Notes under the pieces: model-generated | Seen by the model: the letters and a program-made list of their open reading frames with translations, nothing else | The model's database searches: none | Told to the model about the DNA's origin: nothing | Origin: Zeus faber | Taxonomy: Eukaryota > Chordata > Actinopteri > Zeiformes > Zeidae | DNA: 64,000 bases | Direction: 5' to 3' | Assembly: GCA_960531495.1 (NCBI GenBank) | Contig: OY482855.1 | Coordinates: forward strand, 7,173,330 to 7,237,329 | Part shown: one piece after another, positions 1-34,589 of the stretch | Numbering within the stretch: the first letter of the stretch is position 1 | Layout: every line of letters begins with the position of its first letter | Made by a program: the position numbers and the translations under genes

Positions 1-539
1 CTTGAGCTATCAATGCTGCCAAACCTACATTTCTCCTTCAAAGTAGCAGCCTCTTTAAACCCTTGAAGATTACTACATTTCCCAGCAGGAAGCTTGTGCG
101 TGTTTTTCTTTTTTGTGTCTCAGAGCTAAGGTCAAACATGTTTGTATAACAAATGCATCATTATGTCAAAATAGTCAATCACAATATCCCCAACGTCAAA
201 AGTGCTGACATCAACTTTTCTTGCCTTATCTTAAATATATTTTTCTTAAAAAAAAAATACTTTGAATGACCCAAGTCCTCCATAACACTCAGTCGAATGA
301 ATTCCCCTTTCCCTACAGCTTACATAGACACAGGTGTAATGTCCTTTTTCTTTTTGGTTTTCCCGATCACAGCTGCAAGCAGAAACGCATGTCAACTAAC
401 TTAACACAAAAAAGTATGAATAAATAATTCAACTCCACACCCATACAAATTCTCTGTGTTGTTTGACGATGCTGTTGTTGACGATGCTGTTGTTGACGAT
501 TCTGTTGTTGACAATGTTGTTGTTCACTTTGTGCGTCAG
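1..539. other. Left edge, probably ALDH16A1 intron 1 or upstream DNA
   Basis: AT-rich sequence with no coding exon that I can recognise. The vertebrate ALDH16A1 N-terminus (about 30 residues before the first exon seen here) was looked for on the + strand and not found, so the first coding exon probably lies outside the window. The only structure seen is a short tandem repeat at its right end. Confidence 0.5.
460..527. repeat. 15-bp tandem repeat next to the first visible ALDH16A1 exon
   Basis: About four imperfect copies of a 15-base unit of the form GTTGTTGACGATGCT run up to the splice acceptor of the first exon seen. They take the place where a polypyrimidine tract would be expected and are open in the exon's reading frame, so the exon start is less sure than the others. 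Confidence 0.75.
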
Positions 540-22946
<22,407 letters not shown>

Positions 22947-23143
22947 ACTGGAGTGACTAGAGTGGTTGGAGTATTGTGAGTGGTAGGGGGGAGGGCTTCT
23001 ATTATTCAGGCCTCAAGCTTTGGGGCTTTTGGGCTCTTTGGGGTTCACATCAGACACATAATACGGATTTGTGTGTAGCCCACTTAAAGAGACAGTTGTT
23101 TTTGTTTTGTTTTTATTGACCGTGGTAATGTGAGATTACCGGA

Positions 23144-23149
23144 AATAAA
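23144..23149 (+). terminator. Polyadenylation signal of ALDH16A1
   Basis: AATAAA lies about 200 nt after the stop codon in a region with no other gene. It is the first canonical hexamer after the stop. Confidence 0.6.
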
Positions 23150-24825
23150 TACTTCTGCTTCTACTGCAATCAAAACCATTCGCGACCCTGGCCTCCCCCG
23201 CTTACTTCACAAAAAACATACTTTACTGTTCTCAATCGTCTCAGATTAAAGGCGTTACACAGGGAATTCCCTTCTTTTTTTTGTTTTGTTTTTTCAGACC
23301 AAGCGGTTGGTGGTCAGGGTTCAAAACTAAAGCAATAGTTTTTGTTCGGACACCACAGAAACTTAATACACCAGAAAATGTAATTCATCATTTTCAGTAC
23401 TCAATTCATCGTAGCTGTCCCATCATAACAGATTTTTTTATTTTTATATCTACAGGAGGAAAAAAAACTGTTTCCCTATATGCCTTATAGTGCTGTCAAT
23501 GAATGAGTTGAAACAAGAGTGTGTGGCGAGTGATTCCGCCAAAACCAATGTCAAACCTTAGTACTGTACAAAGTGATATACTGTAAAGTGTGATCGGCGT
23601 AGCCGCGCCTACATTCCCAGAACATTCCAGAACGTCGTTCATGCCATAGCCTTGGTTTTTGTGCTGTTAAAGCCTGATATACAGTGTGTAAAGACAGTAT
23701 GTGAGGCCGCTGTCAATGAGCCATAATAAAAATCTTAAAAAAGCTTATATCTGTATTTCTCCTGAGAGTTGAAATTTTGGTTCCAGCTTATAAACCTTTG
23801 TTCCCAAAAGTGTCTTCATTGCATTCTGGAATTTAGACTGGTTCACGTGACTCCGCCCCCACAAGAAGGAACAAACAGGATGGCCTTGGAACCGGCAGAA
23901 TGCTGAGTCACAACCATGACACTGCAAACAGCAAGCATGGGCTTGATATTTTCTACAAAAAGCTGTGGCCCATGACTGCTAAAAAAAAAAAAAAAAAAAA
24001 GATTGGAGGCAATGACTTGCACATTCCGCAAGTCGTCCTAAAATCTGCCTCCTATTACCTGCTGAAATCCACCATCCACCATTTCTTGTCATTTTTATTA
24101 AGGGCTCAGTACAAAGTACAAACCATGGTGTGTCGGGTTGGTTCAGCGGTAATTATATTTATTCTTTTTCTTGGACTGTCTCTTGTATCTATGTTTTTAA
24201 ACTGAGACGAGGCTGATGACACTGAGACCAGTTTAACGGGAGGGTTTAGTTAATTCCAACTCGGTGGTCTTGCAATGTGCCGGTGGTATCGAGAAGCACC
24301 ATAAAAGCCACCCTCAAAAAACACTATCAGCGTTTGTCTGAGGTCAGGTAAATTAAAGTGGCAGGTAAGGCTGGAAAATGAGCTCCCTTGATTAACCGGG
24401 TCATAACACCAGAGCTCTCTAGTTTATTATGAAAAAGTACATGCCATAACTACCAAAATGACTGTTATATTGATATACTATACTATACTATACTATAGAA
24501 TGACTATACTGTATATGATATACTAGAAGAAAAATAAGTATTATCTTTAGTTTCATTAGTATAGCATACAACTAACTAGTATATTAAATAATAGAATTTT
24601 TCACAACTTATCCTTAAAAAAAAATGGTATTAAATGATGTTTGTGTCCTTTGTCCCATAATAAACTTCCTCACGCGCTCTTTGCACGACCCCTTCGGTTT
24701 GTCTTCGCGCGCCTCCCTCGAAATGATTGGTCGACTGCTCTAAACGTCCCGCCCACCCCCCCCCAGCTCTCGTGATGCGATTGGCTGCCTCGGTCAGTCC
24801 CTGACGAGTCGCGCCAGTCGCTCCA
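23150..24825. other. Intergenic region between ALDH16A1 and ferritin
   Basis: No coding exon is seen. It contains AT-rich sequence, an A-run near 23981-24000 and a short (TATAC)n stretch near 24475-24500. The last 200 bases become GC-rich and hold the ferritin promoter. Confidence 0.6.
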
Positions 24826-24833
24826 TATAAAAG
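24826..24833 (+). promoter_or_regulatory. TATA box of the ferritin gene
   Basis: TATAAAAG sits about 55 nt before the iron-responsive element and 230 nt before the ATG, in a GC-rich stretch with CpGs. The transcription start should lie about 25-30 nt downstream, leaving the IRE near the 5' end of the mRNA, where it works best. Confidence 0.8.
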
Positions 24834-24881
24834 GGCCACCGCTTGGCTTCGCCTCAGTCGTCTGGGAAGAAAGACAAAGGA

Positions 24882-24911
24882 GTTTTTGCTTCAACAGTGA
24901 TTGAACGGAAC
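24882..24911 (+). promoter_or_regulatory. Iron-responsive element in the ferritin 5' UTR
   Basis: The CAGTGA loop (24895-24900) is enclosed by a perfect 5-bp stem TTCAA/TTGAA. The unpaired C lies just 5' of the upper stem, and a lower stem is formed by GTTTTTG with CGGAAC, including G-U pairs. This is the canonical IRE layout. In vertebrates it binds IRP1/IRP2 when iron is low and blocks ferritin translation. Confidence 0.95.
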
Positions 24912-25056
24912 TTCTGCCTTTCCTCCCCGTTTTGCCTTTTCTATCCATCCGCATCGCCAGAATTACGAGCGCAACGTTTTCTACCTGAACACTACTTGGG
25001 GGAAAAAGGTCTGAGATTTTTATTTTTACAAGAAAACTTCGCAAACGCCAGCCGAA

Positions 25057-26477
25057 ATGGACTCCCAGGTGCGACAGAACTACCACCGCGACTGCGAGGC
25101 CGCCGTCAACCGTATGGCGAACATGGAGCTGTTCGCGTCCTACAACTACATGTCCATGGTAAAGCAACTCTACGCCTGTAGCAGTCACAACGAAATAAAT
25201 GGTGCGGGAGTGAGGAGCGTAACCTCTTCTAGGTATCGGTTGCGAGTTGTTCTCGGTTGCCGCCAGGTCGCCCGCCCTCTGCTGTGCGCCGTGAAAGTGC
25301 TGCGTCATGCCGGCGCTGCGGTCGGGACCCGCCGTGACGGTTTGGCCGCCTCCTGGGCAACTCATCCTGGTTGTTGTTGTTGTTGTTGTTCGTCTTCCGT
25401 GTCTCTGCTCCGCCCTCAGTCCTTCTACTTCTCCCGCGACGACGTCGCCCTGCACGGCTTCGCCCGCTTGTTCAAGGAGAACAGCCACGAGGAGAGGGAG
25501 CACGCCGAGAAGCTGCTGGCCTTTCAGAACAAGAGAGGAGGACGCGTCTGCCTCCAGGACGTCAAGGTCGGTGGCGCATGGCTGTTTCCAGCGGCCGTAG
25601 TTGAGGGACCCGTCGATTGAAAGTACAGCTGCGTTCTGGGTTGGTCGCAACAGACAAATGTGTTGCCAACCCAGCCCGATTTGAAAGAGTTAAAGGAAAT
25701 CGGAAAACCAACTAATTCGTTTCAAAAGCGTGAAGATACCCGCTTCCCTCTGTTCTGGGATGTGGAGGGCGTGTCCGCCAAGAACAAATCAATTGCGTTA
25801 GTGTTTAAAGCGGCGTGATGTGTTTTTTTTAACCATTAAAAAATTTCGGACTCTACGTCATGCTTTAGTCCCGCCCATAAAGTCTGGACCACAAATGGTT
25901 GAACTGGTTAACCCTGAAATTCACTGCGTCTTTCCGTCGTCTCACACGTGTTCAGTGATTGGCTTCCAGACACATTATACATGTTAGAAAGTAATCACTG
26001 AATTCACTTTGCCAACATTTTCCCCATCTCCAAGCTGGATGGATCGGTTTGGAGTTTTTCCAGAACTAAATGTGTGGCGTTCAACTGGGTTTTACAAGGC
26101 ATCTCTTTTTTTATAGAAGCCTGAGCTAGATGACTGGGGCAGCGCACTGGAGGCCCTGCAGTCTGCCCTGCAGCTGGAGAAGAAAGTCAACCAGGCCCTG
26201 CTGGACCTGCACAAGATGGCCTCTGAACATGAAGACCCTCATGTAAGGAGAGAGGATAATTTAAAAAAAAAACCCTGGCTTGATGCTTACATTACCTGAT
26301 GACTGACTTTTTTCTTATTAGATGTGCGACTTCCTGGAGAGCCACTACCTGAACGAGCAGGTGGAGGCCATGAAGAAGCTGGGCGACTACATCACCAATC
26401 TGATGCGCATGGACCCGGCCACCAACAAGATGGCGGAGTACATGTTTGACAAGCTCACCCTGGGGGGCTCAAGCTAA
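25057..26477 (+). CDS. fth1: Ferritin heavy/middle subunit
   Basis: Coding exons 25057-25158, 25420-25566, 26117-26242 and 26322-26477 give 176 residues, the normal length of fish ferritin M/H subunits. Intron positions match vertebrate FTH1, with the first intron after SYNYMSM. The product is one of 24 subunits of the cytosolic iron-storage shell. All H-type ferroxidase ligands are present: Glu24, Tyr31, Glu59, His62 (in HEEREH), Glu104 and Gln138, equivalent to human E27, Y34, E62, H65, E107 and Q141. It should therefore oxidise Fe(II). The start has a good context (GAAATGG) after a 5' UTR with an IRE, so translation is probably iron-controlled. The tail is KLTLGGSS. Whether it is orthologous to a named fth1 copy or to the fish 'middle subunit' cannot be settled here. 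Confidence 0.95.
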
Positions 26478-26561
26478 ATTCCAGCACCACGAAAAGGTGC
26501 CCAAGGCCCAGCGGTCTATTCCACAATGTGATTGTTGTTTTTCAGAAGCATTTACTCGTGA

Positions 26562-26599
26562 AATAAATGATGTTGAGGTTAAATGTTCATTTAAATAAA
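26562..26599 (+). terminator. Ferritin polyadenylation signals
   Basis: Two AATAAA hexamers, at 26562-26567 and 26594-26599, lie about 85 and 117 nt after the stop codon, giving a short 3' UTR. Confidence 0.8.
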
Positions 26600-26789
26600 A
26601 CCTTTTGAGCTGGATTCTTGGTCTGTCTGGATCTTTGCGTTGTGGAAAATACTGAGTCTTCACCGGGTCCTTGAGATGTCTGAATTTCATCCTCAAAGGT
26701 CGGTACTAAAACATTTTCAAAATGGCTTCAAATAGTAATGCATTTCCAGACTTGCTTCTGACATTATGCATGGGGGGGCGGGAAAAAAA

Positions 26790-27010
26790 CCACACGCGGT
26801 TAATAATGCAGCAAGACTTGTGCTTTGCACAGCAGAAACCACACAGTGCTAATCACTCACTGGGATTGTCCGGGCCATAACATGCCCGTAGGGCTGCGTC
26901 CAACACTTCTATCCTTCTGTGAGCTCTGGAACCACCTGCCCTACAATGTAGTCCTCAATGTCTTTAGTACAATACAGACTATTAAACAAACAGGTGCTCT
27001 AGTTTAGTGA
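26790..27010 (+). mobile_element. L2-type LINE reverse-transcriptase C-terminal scrap
   Basis: Frames on the + strand give VNNAARLVL, then later ELWNHLPYNV. These correspond to the NAAARLV and LWNxLP motifs near the end of L2/CR1-type reverse transcriptases. Frameshifts separate them and nothing else of the element is visible. Confidence 0.45.
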
Positions 27011-27296
27011 GGAATGCTGCTATATGAAAATAAATGATCAAACTCCATACATGGCGAATTCCAAGGATTATTATTGCATTTTGAGAGGGTCACTTACACA
27101 AGTGATGCTCTAATGGTGTTGGGATCAGTCCCTAGACTTAACAGGTAATTTGTCAGTCGTGAAACCAAGAACATTTTGTCTGATTTCATGGCGTCCGTTT
27201 GCTAGGGACCTCACACCGCAGATCAAATGCTTCATAACGCTTTTCAAAACAGGAATCTGGACAAATACGGCGTGATTTGACCAGGTTGCCTTGTGT

Positions 27297-27310
27297 CCGC
27301 TAGGTGGCAG
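27297..27310 (+). promoter_or_regulatory. CTCF-type binding motif
   Basis: CCGCTAGGTGGCAG matches the vertebrate CTCF core consensus (CCRSYAGRKGGCRS) at every position. It lies about 0.7 kb after the ferritin gene and 7.3 kb before the synaptotagmin start codon. Binding is inferred from sequence only. Confidence 0.55.
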
Positions 27311-28290
27311 CATTTCTAACCCGCGCCGCAGCGGACTGTTTTCGCCGGCGGTCGCTGTCCAAGGTGCTGACGGGACTGCTGCTGGGCGCATGGAGCGAGA
27401 GGAACCATCCCTCCAGCCGTAACTTCATTCATTCTCCGGAGTTAATGTCTGGAAAAAGTCGTTTGTGTTCTACCGTTACAATAGAGTTTCAATCAAGATA
27501 ACGAAAATCCAATCTAATCCTGTCTCAGGTCATTTGAAAATAAATTAAGAAATGAATGAATAGATTGAAAACAAAACTGAATTAATGAAAAAATAAATAA
27601 TTGGAAAATAAATGATTAATTGGATTAATTAAATCAATAGAATAAATAAATCAATAATTGAACAAATAAATTTATACATTTAATTAAATTATGGGCGACG
27701 AGAGACCATAGAAAAGTTTTTTGCTTTCCCACTCCGAAATTTCAGAACAAAGCAAAATATCAAAGTAATGTGCAAAATTCACTGCGCACACATAAAACTA
27801 ACTAGATGGGTTCATGTTTAAATGCACCTATAGATGAGAGAACCTCCACCAATCCCAGTGTAAACGGCAGTGGGAGGGGGAGGGGTGAGGAGAGAGAGAG
27901 AGAGCGAGAGAAGGTGGATAGTAAGTGTTGGCACACAGGGGTATAGTGGAGATTAACAGAGAGGGGAAGGGAGGGACAGAGGGGGGGTCGGTTGCTTAAT
28001 GTGCCCAGGATATATTAGGAAGCAAATAATAAATATAACCAAAGCGGAAGAGAAAGAAGAACAAATAAGGTAAGCCATATTGTTTTTTTTAATGGTTTGA
28101 AAATGTATTTATATGATCACTGTAGTTGTTCTGCAATTCTTAATCTGGAAGACTTTTAGGTGATAGTCACACATGAGATGAGCTATTTTATGGCTCAATC
28201 ACATCGAAATTCACATTGTGGGCAAAAGAAAATTCCCAATTAATGTAATGCTGCATTATTGTTGAACTTACTTCAGGCCAACTTCTATCG

Positions 28291-28323
<33 letters not shown>

Positions 28324-29008
28324 ACCTAGCCTTGGTCATTTTGATTTGGTCAAGGATGCCCCAATAACTTTGTGTAGGCTATTTATTTTATTTCATTTTA
28401 TCTATTTTGTTCTTTTGCATCCAAAATCAGTAACTGCGCCTTGTATTTATGATGAATTCCAAAGTAATAACCACTTTATTCCAATCCTATGACTTAATTA
28501 GACCAAAAGAGCTCCCGCCGCGTTGGTCATGCACACATGCACGCGTGCGGCCCTCAAACCCATAGATTAAAAACTTAATCCGGCCAACATGAAATGCTAT
28601 TTATTGAGTCCAATCCGGCCTGCGACCTCTAAAGAGTTGGACACCCCTGCAATAGATTATTTTATTTTTTTTGCCATTGGAAATACATAGGCTGTGAATG
28701 TAAATACTGTCGGGGGAGAATGTCGTGCTCCCGGAACCTTGGCTTTACCTCCGTGTTAAGCTTTGAGCCTTCCCAAATCCCATTACCGTCTGTTCACCGA
28801 CAATCTGTCTCAATCAACTGGAAACAGAAGAGGATGGGGAATGTGCTCACTATCTGAACACATTATAGAGAGCTATGAATCAATCTTTTCAGCCTTAAAA
28901 TGGACTTTAATGTCCGTATTTGTGACGATTTAAGTCCTTTGTTTGTGCTAAATTTAAAGTAAAGTATTTAAAGTTTTATAAAGTATTATAAATTCACTAA
29001 TAACCGTG

Positions 29009-29095
<87 letters not shown>
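29009..29095. repeat. (GATA)n microsatellite
   Basis: About 21 uninterrupted GATA units. A shorter array of the complementary unit (ATCT) lies at 28288-28322. Confidence 0.95.
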
Positions 29096-29529
29096 TTCAC
29101 AACAAGGTTACAGCAAAAAATAAGTTAAAATTTAAATAAAACAAAAAATTAGAAGTGACCCAAAAAAAGTGGTCATACACAATAACTAATGAACAAAACC
29201 TGACAGTGAAGCATAAAGATGAGAAGAAATTGGTCATGTACAATAATCCTAATGACAAAACATTACATCTAAGCCTAAAAAAATGGACAAAAAACAATAG
29301 AAAAATAAAAACCTTATATTAAACAGGAAACAGAATGGCAATAAACCTCAAAAACTAACCGGAAGCGTACACCACTGTGTCAACAAATTTACATTATTAA
29401 TTCACAGTATGATGATTATTCAACAATATCCTCATATATTCAAGTATTTCTTTCCAGTTACAAATCAAATTTGCAATGTTTTGACTTCTCAATCAATCAT
29501 CTCTCAATCATGCATCACCTCCTTCTACC

Positions 29530-29650
29530 CTCCATCTTCGACCATGGGGCCGCGGGGGGGGCTGGAGCCAATCCCAGCTGTCATTGGGCGAGAGGCGGGG
29601 TACACCCTGTACTGGTCGCCAGTCTATCACAGGGCCGACATACAGATAGA
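29530..29650. mobile_element. Dispersed retroposon-tail repeat
   Basis: GGCTGGAGCCAATCCCAGCTG, GGGCGAGAGGCGGGGTACAC and GTCGCCAGTCTATCACAGGG are blocks of a very common fish interspersed repeat that forms a LINE/SINE 3' tail. It ends in a short ACAGATAGAATAAAA tract. Confidence 0.55.
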
Positions 29651-30263
29651 ATAAAATGATATGTTCAATTTTGAATTATAAGTATTGACTGAAATGCATA
29701 GATACTGGGGATTATCAAAGCATTCTGTGGCATTCAATACCAATGACTGATACTTATTAGATTTGTCTACTAGTCTGTGGGACATGCAATTAAAAGTGGT
29801 GTATGAGTTTTAACTCAATATTTACGATATAAAAAGGAAATTGGTACCAAAAAGAGAATCCCTACAAACATGTATTGAAGTCTATGTACTGGTGTCAGTA
29901 CCAGTGTTTGAGGCTCTTCTGTCTGACTCATGACTCCCCACCTTTAACTGTGGGACTCCATGTGACAGTATTAAGACTATAAAGTGAAATTCTTGGTCAT
30001 ATTCAAGGTATTCCTTGGAAGAACTTTCCCCAGGAGCATGGAGGTCATTTACAGAGTTTCCCCAGTTGTGGCTTCGTGCAAAGCAAAATTTCGATTTAGA
30101 TGAGACTACACTCCCTGACCGCTCTATTAAATGACGCACTTCTCATGTATGTCATGTATGTGCACTTTTATAAGTCTACCTTTGTAATAAACTGACCATG
30201 TTTTACGGAAACGTAAATGGCGTTATCATTCCTTTCAGATGAAAACTTGAGGACAACCCGAAC

Positions 30264-30295
30264 CCCTAACCTAACCCTAACCCTAACCCTAACCC
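30264..30295. repeat. Short interstitial telomeric repeat (CCCTAA)n
   Basis: About four and a half CCCTAA units with one shortened unit (CCTAA), preceded by AACC-rich sequence. This is the vertebrate telomere repeat in an internal position. Confidence 0.9.
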
Positions 30296-30886
30296 ATTTC
30301 ACCCAGAACTTTTAAAGAGATGCATTATTTAAAATAACACTTAAGGAGCGTTATTTTGTGTTTTGAATTTGAATGATGAAAGGAATCTTTTTGGACAGGG
30401 GAAGGTTTTCTTGAGGCCTTCTCTCCAAAAGCTCCACTCAAAATGACTTGACGAATTGGTTGGAACTTTCATCTTCATCTTGTTTTCCTTAAAAGTTGGA
30501 GCCTAAAACTTGGATGAACAGGGACACGGCAGTAATTCCTCACTTCGATGGGGAATTATTGGCGGTGGGGGTGGGGGTGGGGGGGAGGCGCAGCCGACAG
30601 CCAAGGCAGCCATGCAATGGCCAAGCGCTGAGATTACCGACACCCAAAAAGTGCACAACTTCCAAATGAACCATCAACCATCAGACATATTCAATATAAA
30701 GTTTTTTTTTTAATTATTTTGAAACAGATTTGATGATAGGGTTTAATGGACTCGTTAAACTGTCGTCCATATTGTGCAGATCCATGGTACTGGGATGCTA
30801 TTGACCCCTGACCCACATGCTAGAATAACTACTTCACTGTGGCCGTGTCAGGTCACACCTTATCGTGGCTACTGAGGCCTGCCAAC

Positions 30887-30890
<4 letters not shown>

Positions 30891-30926
<36 letters not shown>

Positions 30927-31116
30927 CTGACCTTGCCTTGTGGCTGATTCGGAGGGTCACCGATGCTGTGGAAGAAGGGATGAATGAGGGGGAGGAGGAG
31001 GAGAAGAGAGAGAGGGATTTGGCAGGGGTGAGGAGAAAAGGGAGGGTGGGGTGGTGGTTAACATTGCCAATTCATCTTGTTACGTAGATAGAGAGCACAG
31101 CCCTCATAGGTGTGGC

Positions 31117-31201
<85 letters not shown>
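30891..31201. repeat. (GA)n and (GT)n arrays
   Basis: A 34-base GA array (30891-30924) and an approximately 83-base GT array (31119-31201) flank purine-rich sequence. A (GTT)n array follows at 31501-31550. Confidence 0.9.
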
Positions 31202-31203
<2 letters not shown>

Positions 31204-31516
31204 TTTATTTATGTGCATAAACTCCTCAGATATATACAAAGAAGTGACCTCTTAGTATAATAAATAGTTGATAGTCAATAATAAAACGTTTTAATTCATG
31301 GGGTCGTATTTGCTGTAGGTGTTGTGAGTAATATTGGCATGTATAGACGCTCATGGATTATCGTTGGAAGAGATCATTCTCTTTCGTTTCCATAACATTG
31401 CAACAGCAGATGATTCTATTTAACCCTCATTCTGTTCTTCCAAAAGCCTTTGTTCACTTTCTGCAAGAATGGATTGATTTCATTTTGTCTCAACAATACA
31501 CTGTTGTTGTTGTTGG

Positions 31517-31551
<35 letters not shown>

Positions 31552-32493
31552 TCATTGCTGAGATAAAGATATTTAGAAAACGTCGTACTACCACATCACG
31601 TACACGTTTCAAATCAACTAATGTCGCATGCGATTACAAACGAGGTGTGAATGTGGCGTAAACCGGCGTCACACCGGGTCCGTGTCCGTGTTCCTGTCCG
31701 ACCGGCGGATCCTCCGCCTCGTGGCCGTCAGTTGAACTGTATCTCAGTTCCGCGTCACATAATATGTCAGAGGAAAGAGCGCGTTTCCTTCCAAACAACA
31801 GCGAGTAGTTTGATCAGCTCGACATTTACCATGTTCCCGAATGACAGTTTATAACTGCCTTTAAAAAAAACAACACACACAATTCGCTTTTATATACATA
31901 GATTTATCGGTAGTGGATATGGTGACATCCGTGATTAACGTCATGATTTTGAAATACATGACGTATTTACTTTGTTTTAAGTCCAGTTCCAATAAAAAGA
32001 AGAAAAAAAACCCGACCGACGGTCGGACTGTCTCAGATGAGCTGAACATTTCTTTTCAAACTCCGCACCGCAAACCTACAAACGCAGCTTTTTGCGTGTG
32101 GAATCCCACGACACACGCGTGGACCTACCGTTTATTGTCGTCGTTGGTCGTATTCGGTGTGAAGCACCCTCTGTTGCGTACGTCCACAGAGACGTTGTTT
32201 TACGTGTACCTTCACAGAAGCAGAAACCAAACGTCCAAACCTCCGTCCATACTGGAGGTGCAGTTAGGGGGGATAGCGGTGAAACTACGATCGAGATGTT
32301 ATTGTTATTCTGTCGTCATTGTACACTCTCTAAAGGTGCTGACGTTGTGAAGTTTAACTAAGAATCATTCTGCTGGGGCCTCCCTGGAACCTCCTGAAGG
32401 AGCCCCTGGGGCCCCCATGGGTTGCAGGACAAGTATACTAGGAGAATGTTACAAACCAGGTTGTAGGTAAAGGAAGAAAATAGGACAAGTATA

Positions 32494-32532
<39 letters not shown>

Positions 32533-33177
32533 AAAAATTCAACATTCAAAATGGTTCCATTTGGGTTTTTTAAAAGCTATTCTCTTTTTTTAGACCACGG
32601 ATACAAACATTTTGATTTTTACAATAATTTTACACTCAATCCAAATGGCTCACGACAATAATCCAAGATGGATGATTTTGATGACCCTATTAAGGTAATT
32701 GAGGCTATTCTTTTCCACGTCACTGATTATATTCACCGCTTTGATTACACAAATTGAGTACACCAAGAGACAAAAAGTTGGAGGAAATAAAACGTGAAAC
32801 AGAAACTCTGATTAGTTTCGATTAGATTAAAATAGGGGGTGGGGTGAGAGGAAAAATAGGGATGAAATACAGGTGAGGGGGTTGAACAATTCAACCTGCG
32901 GATGGAAGGAGTGAGTTGGAGGGAGAGATTAGGAAGGATCTTAAAATATGAAAGAAGAAAGGTAAAAAACACAGTGTATAGTAGTATAAACCAGGCTTTC
33001 CCCTCTCCATTTTAAACAGGGAGAGGGAGGGGGGGGGGAGCGCAATGCTTTTAATCCATTTAATCCACATCCAAGTCTCTAAGTAGAGCTCCGAGTGCAC
33101 AACAACCCAAAATGATTGGAACAACATGGATCCACTGTTTGGAATCAAATGAGAATCTAGAATTCATTCATCATTGC

Positions 33178-33180
<3 letters not shown>

Positions 33181-33217
<37 letters not shown>

Positions 33218-33690
33218 TATATATACTGTGTATAAAATGTATATTTGATATATGTTTATGTATAGTATGTATGTGTATACATGTGTATAGAATTTCTTTA
33301 GATATTTATATATTAGTTTTTTATAATACGTTTTAAAACCTTTGTGAGCTCTGTGTAAATAATTATATGAAATGCTTCGTTGATATTGAAGGGAACGCTC
33401 TTTGTTCATAATAAATGGAAGTTGTTGTTACTGTACATCAGTGGTATTCAAACTGTAGATTATTCTTCCGCGCCCTCCTAGTGGGGCGCAAAGGGTAAAT
33501 CGTAAATAATATACAATCAGTAATAATAATTATAATAATAATAATAATCATAATAATAATAATGAGTAAGCCCTAATTGGACACGGCTAATTACCTTTAA
33601 TCAAATATGTTTGTTTCTAAATGAAAGTTTCTAAATTTCATAGGATAATAGTTTATTGTTCATATTTAAATTTATTTTAATTATTTGTTT

Positions 33691-33731
<41 letters not shown>

Positions 33732-34234
33732 GATAATAATAATAAAAATATTATTATTATTATTATAATTAGTTCTTCATCTTAATGCCCCCGTTGTCCT
33801 GTGTGAATTGACAAAAAAAGCCATGTGCGCGCTCGGCACAAAAGGTTTTTTATAACACTGCTTTATATTGTTACATGTGTTTGTATCTTGCCGTCTTTCC
33901 TCATGAATTTCATAAACCTTGCCTGCAAACGTGAATCTTCTACAATGATATCAAATTTTAAGGTTTTGTGATCACATGAGAAGATATATTTTTTTGAATT
34001 TAAAAAAAGCTATCATCACTCAGTTCCCTCATACATTTGTTTTTTTGCTCAAACATGTTGGCATTCAAGCTTTATTCAGAAACTTCAACAGGAAATCACA
34101 AAACAATGTATTTATATAGTGATGTATAGGCAAGAGTCAATACTTAAAATACTTAATACTTAATAGTTATATTCTCATGTGTTTAAATGTTTTAACTGTC
34201 AATTTTAAAATCAAGTTTTTTGTGTGGGTTGCTG

Positions 34235-34291
<57 letters not shown>

Positions 34292-34325
34292 AATGATAAT
34301 AATAATAATAATAATAATAATAATA
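33181..34325. repeat. AT-rich simple repeats: (TA)n, (AAT)n and (ATT)n
   Basis: (TA)n lies at 33181-33215. Mixed AAT/ATT arrays lie at 33520-33565 and 33695-33770. A (ATT)n array passing into (AAT)n at 34237-34325 is self-complementary and could fold back. Confidence 0.9.
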
Positions 34326-34589
34326 GAATACAGGGGTTAAGGGTTTTTTTTGGACAGGCACCCCCATGGAAATTGCCTAATTTTGAGTATTGGTGCTATT
34401 TTATCAGATTTTATCCATAACAAATGCATTCCAGTAACATGCATATGCATAGCATACTGGACGGTTTTGAAAAATAATCATATTATATACAGTATAAATT
34501 TAAGGTATTTTCCAGAGAGCAGAGCATTGTTTTGTATTATAGAATATTATAATGCCATAACGTCTCTGTCCTTGTGACTTTTTCCTCAG

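Larger units (their letters stand above)
27500..34589. other. Region between ferritin and syt5, no coding exon seen
   Basis: Mostly AT-rich unique sequence with simple repeats. Because the first syt5 coding exon begins at a splice acceptor, an untranslated syt5 exon must lie somewhere upstream, probably here. One candidate ends at about 28069 (AACAAATAAG followed by GTAAGC) after GA-rich sequence. The CpG-containing block at about 31650-32350 is also unexplained. Neither is proven. Confidence 0.4.

Noticed and set aside
24670..25650. 326-codon open frame on the minus strand across the ferritin promoter and first exons
   Set aside because: It is antisense to well-supported ferritin exons and the IRE, has a composition typical of GC-rich shadows, and shows no family resemblance.
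26480..26505. Partial RE1/NRSF-like string (TTCCAGCACCACG) after the ferritin stop
   Set aside because: Only the left half matches the RE1 consensus; the right half is absent.
27304..27501. 65-codon frame beginning MAAFLTRAAADCFRR, resembling a mitochondrial targeting leader
   Set aside because: There is no downstream exon or family match, and the start overlaps the CTCF-like motif; a leader-like look alone is not enough.
28260..29100. Possible CRISPR-like regular spacing in the GATA/ATCT arrays
   Set aside because: They are uninterrupted tetranucleotide repeats without spacers in a eukaryotic genome.
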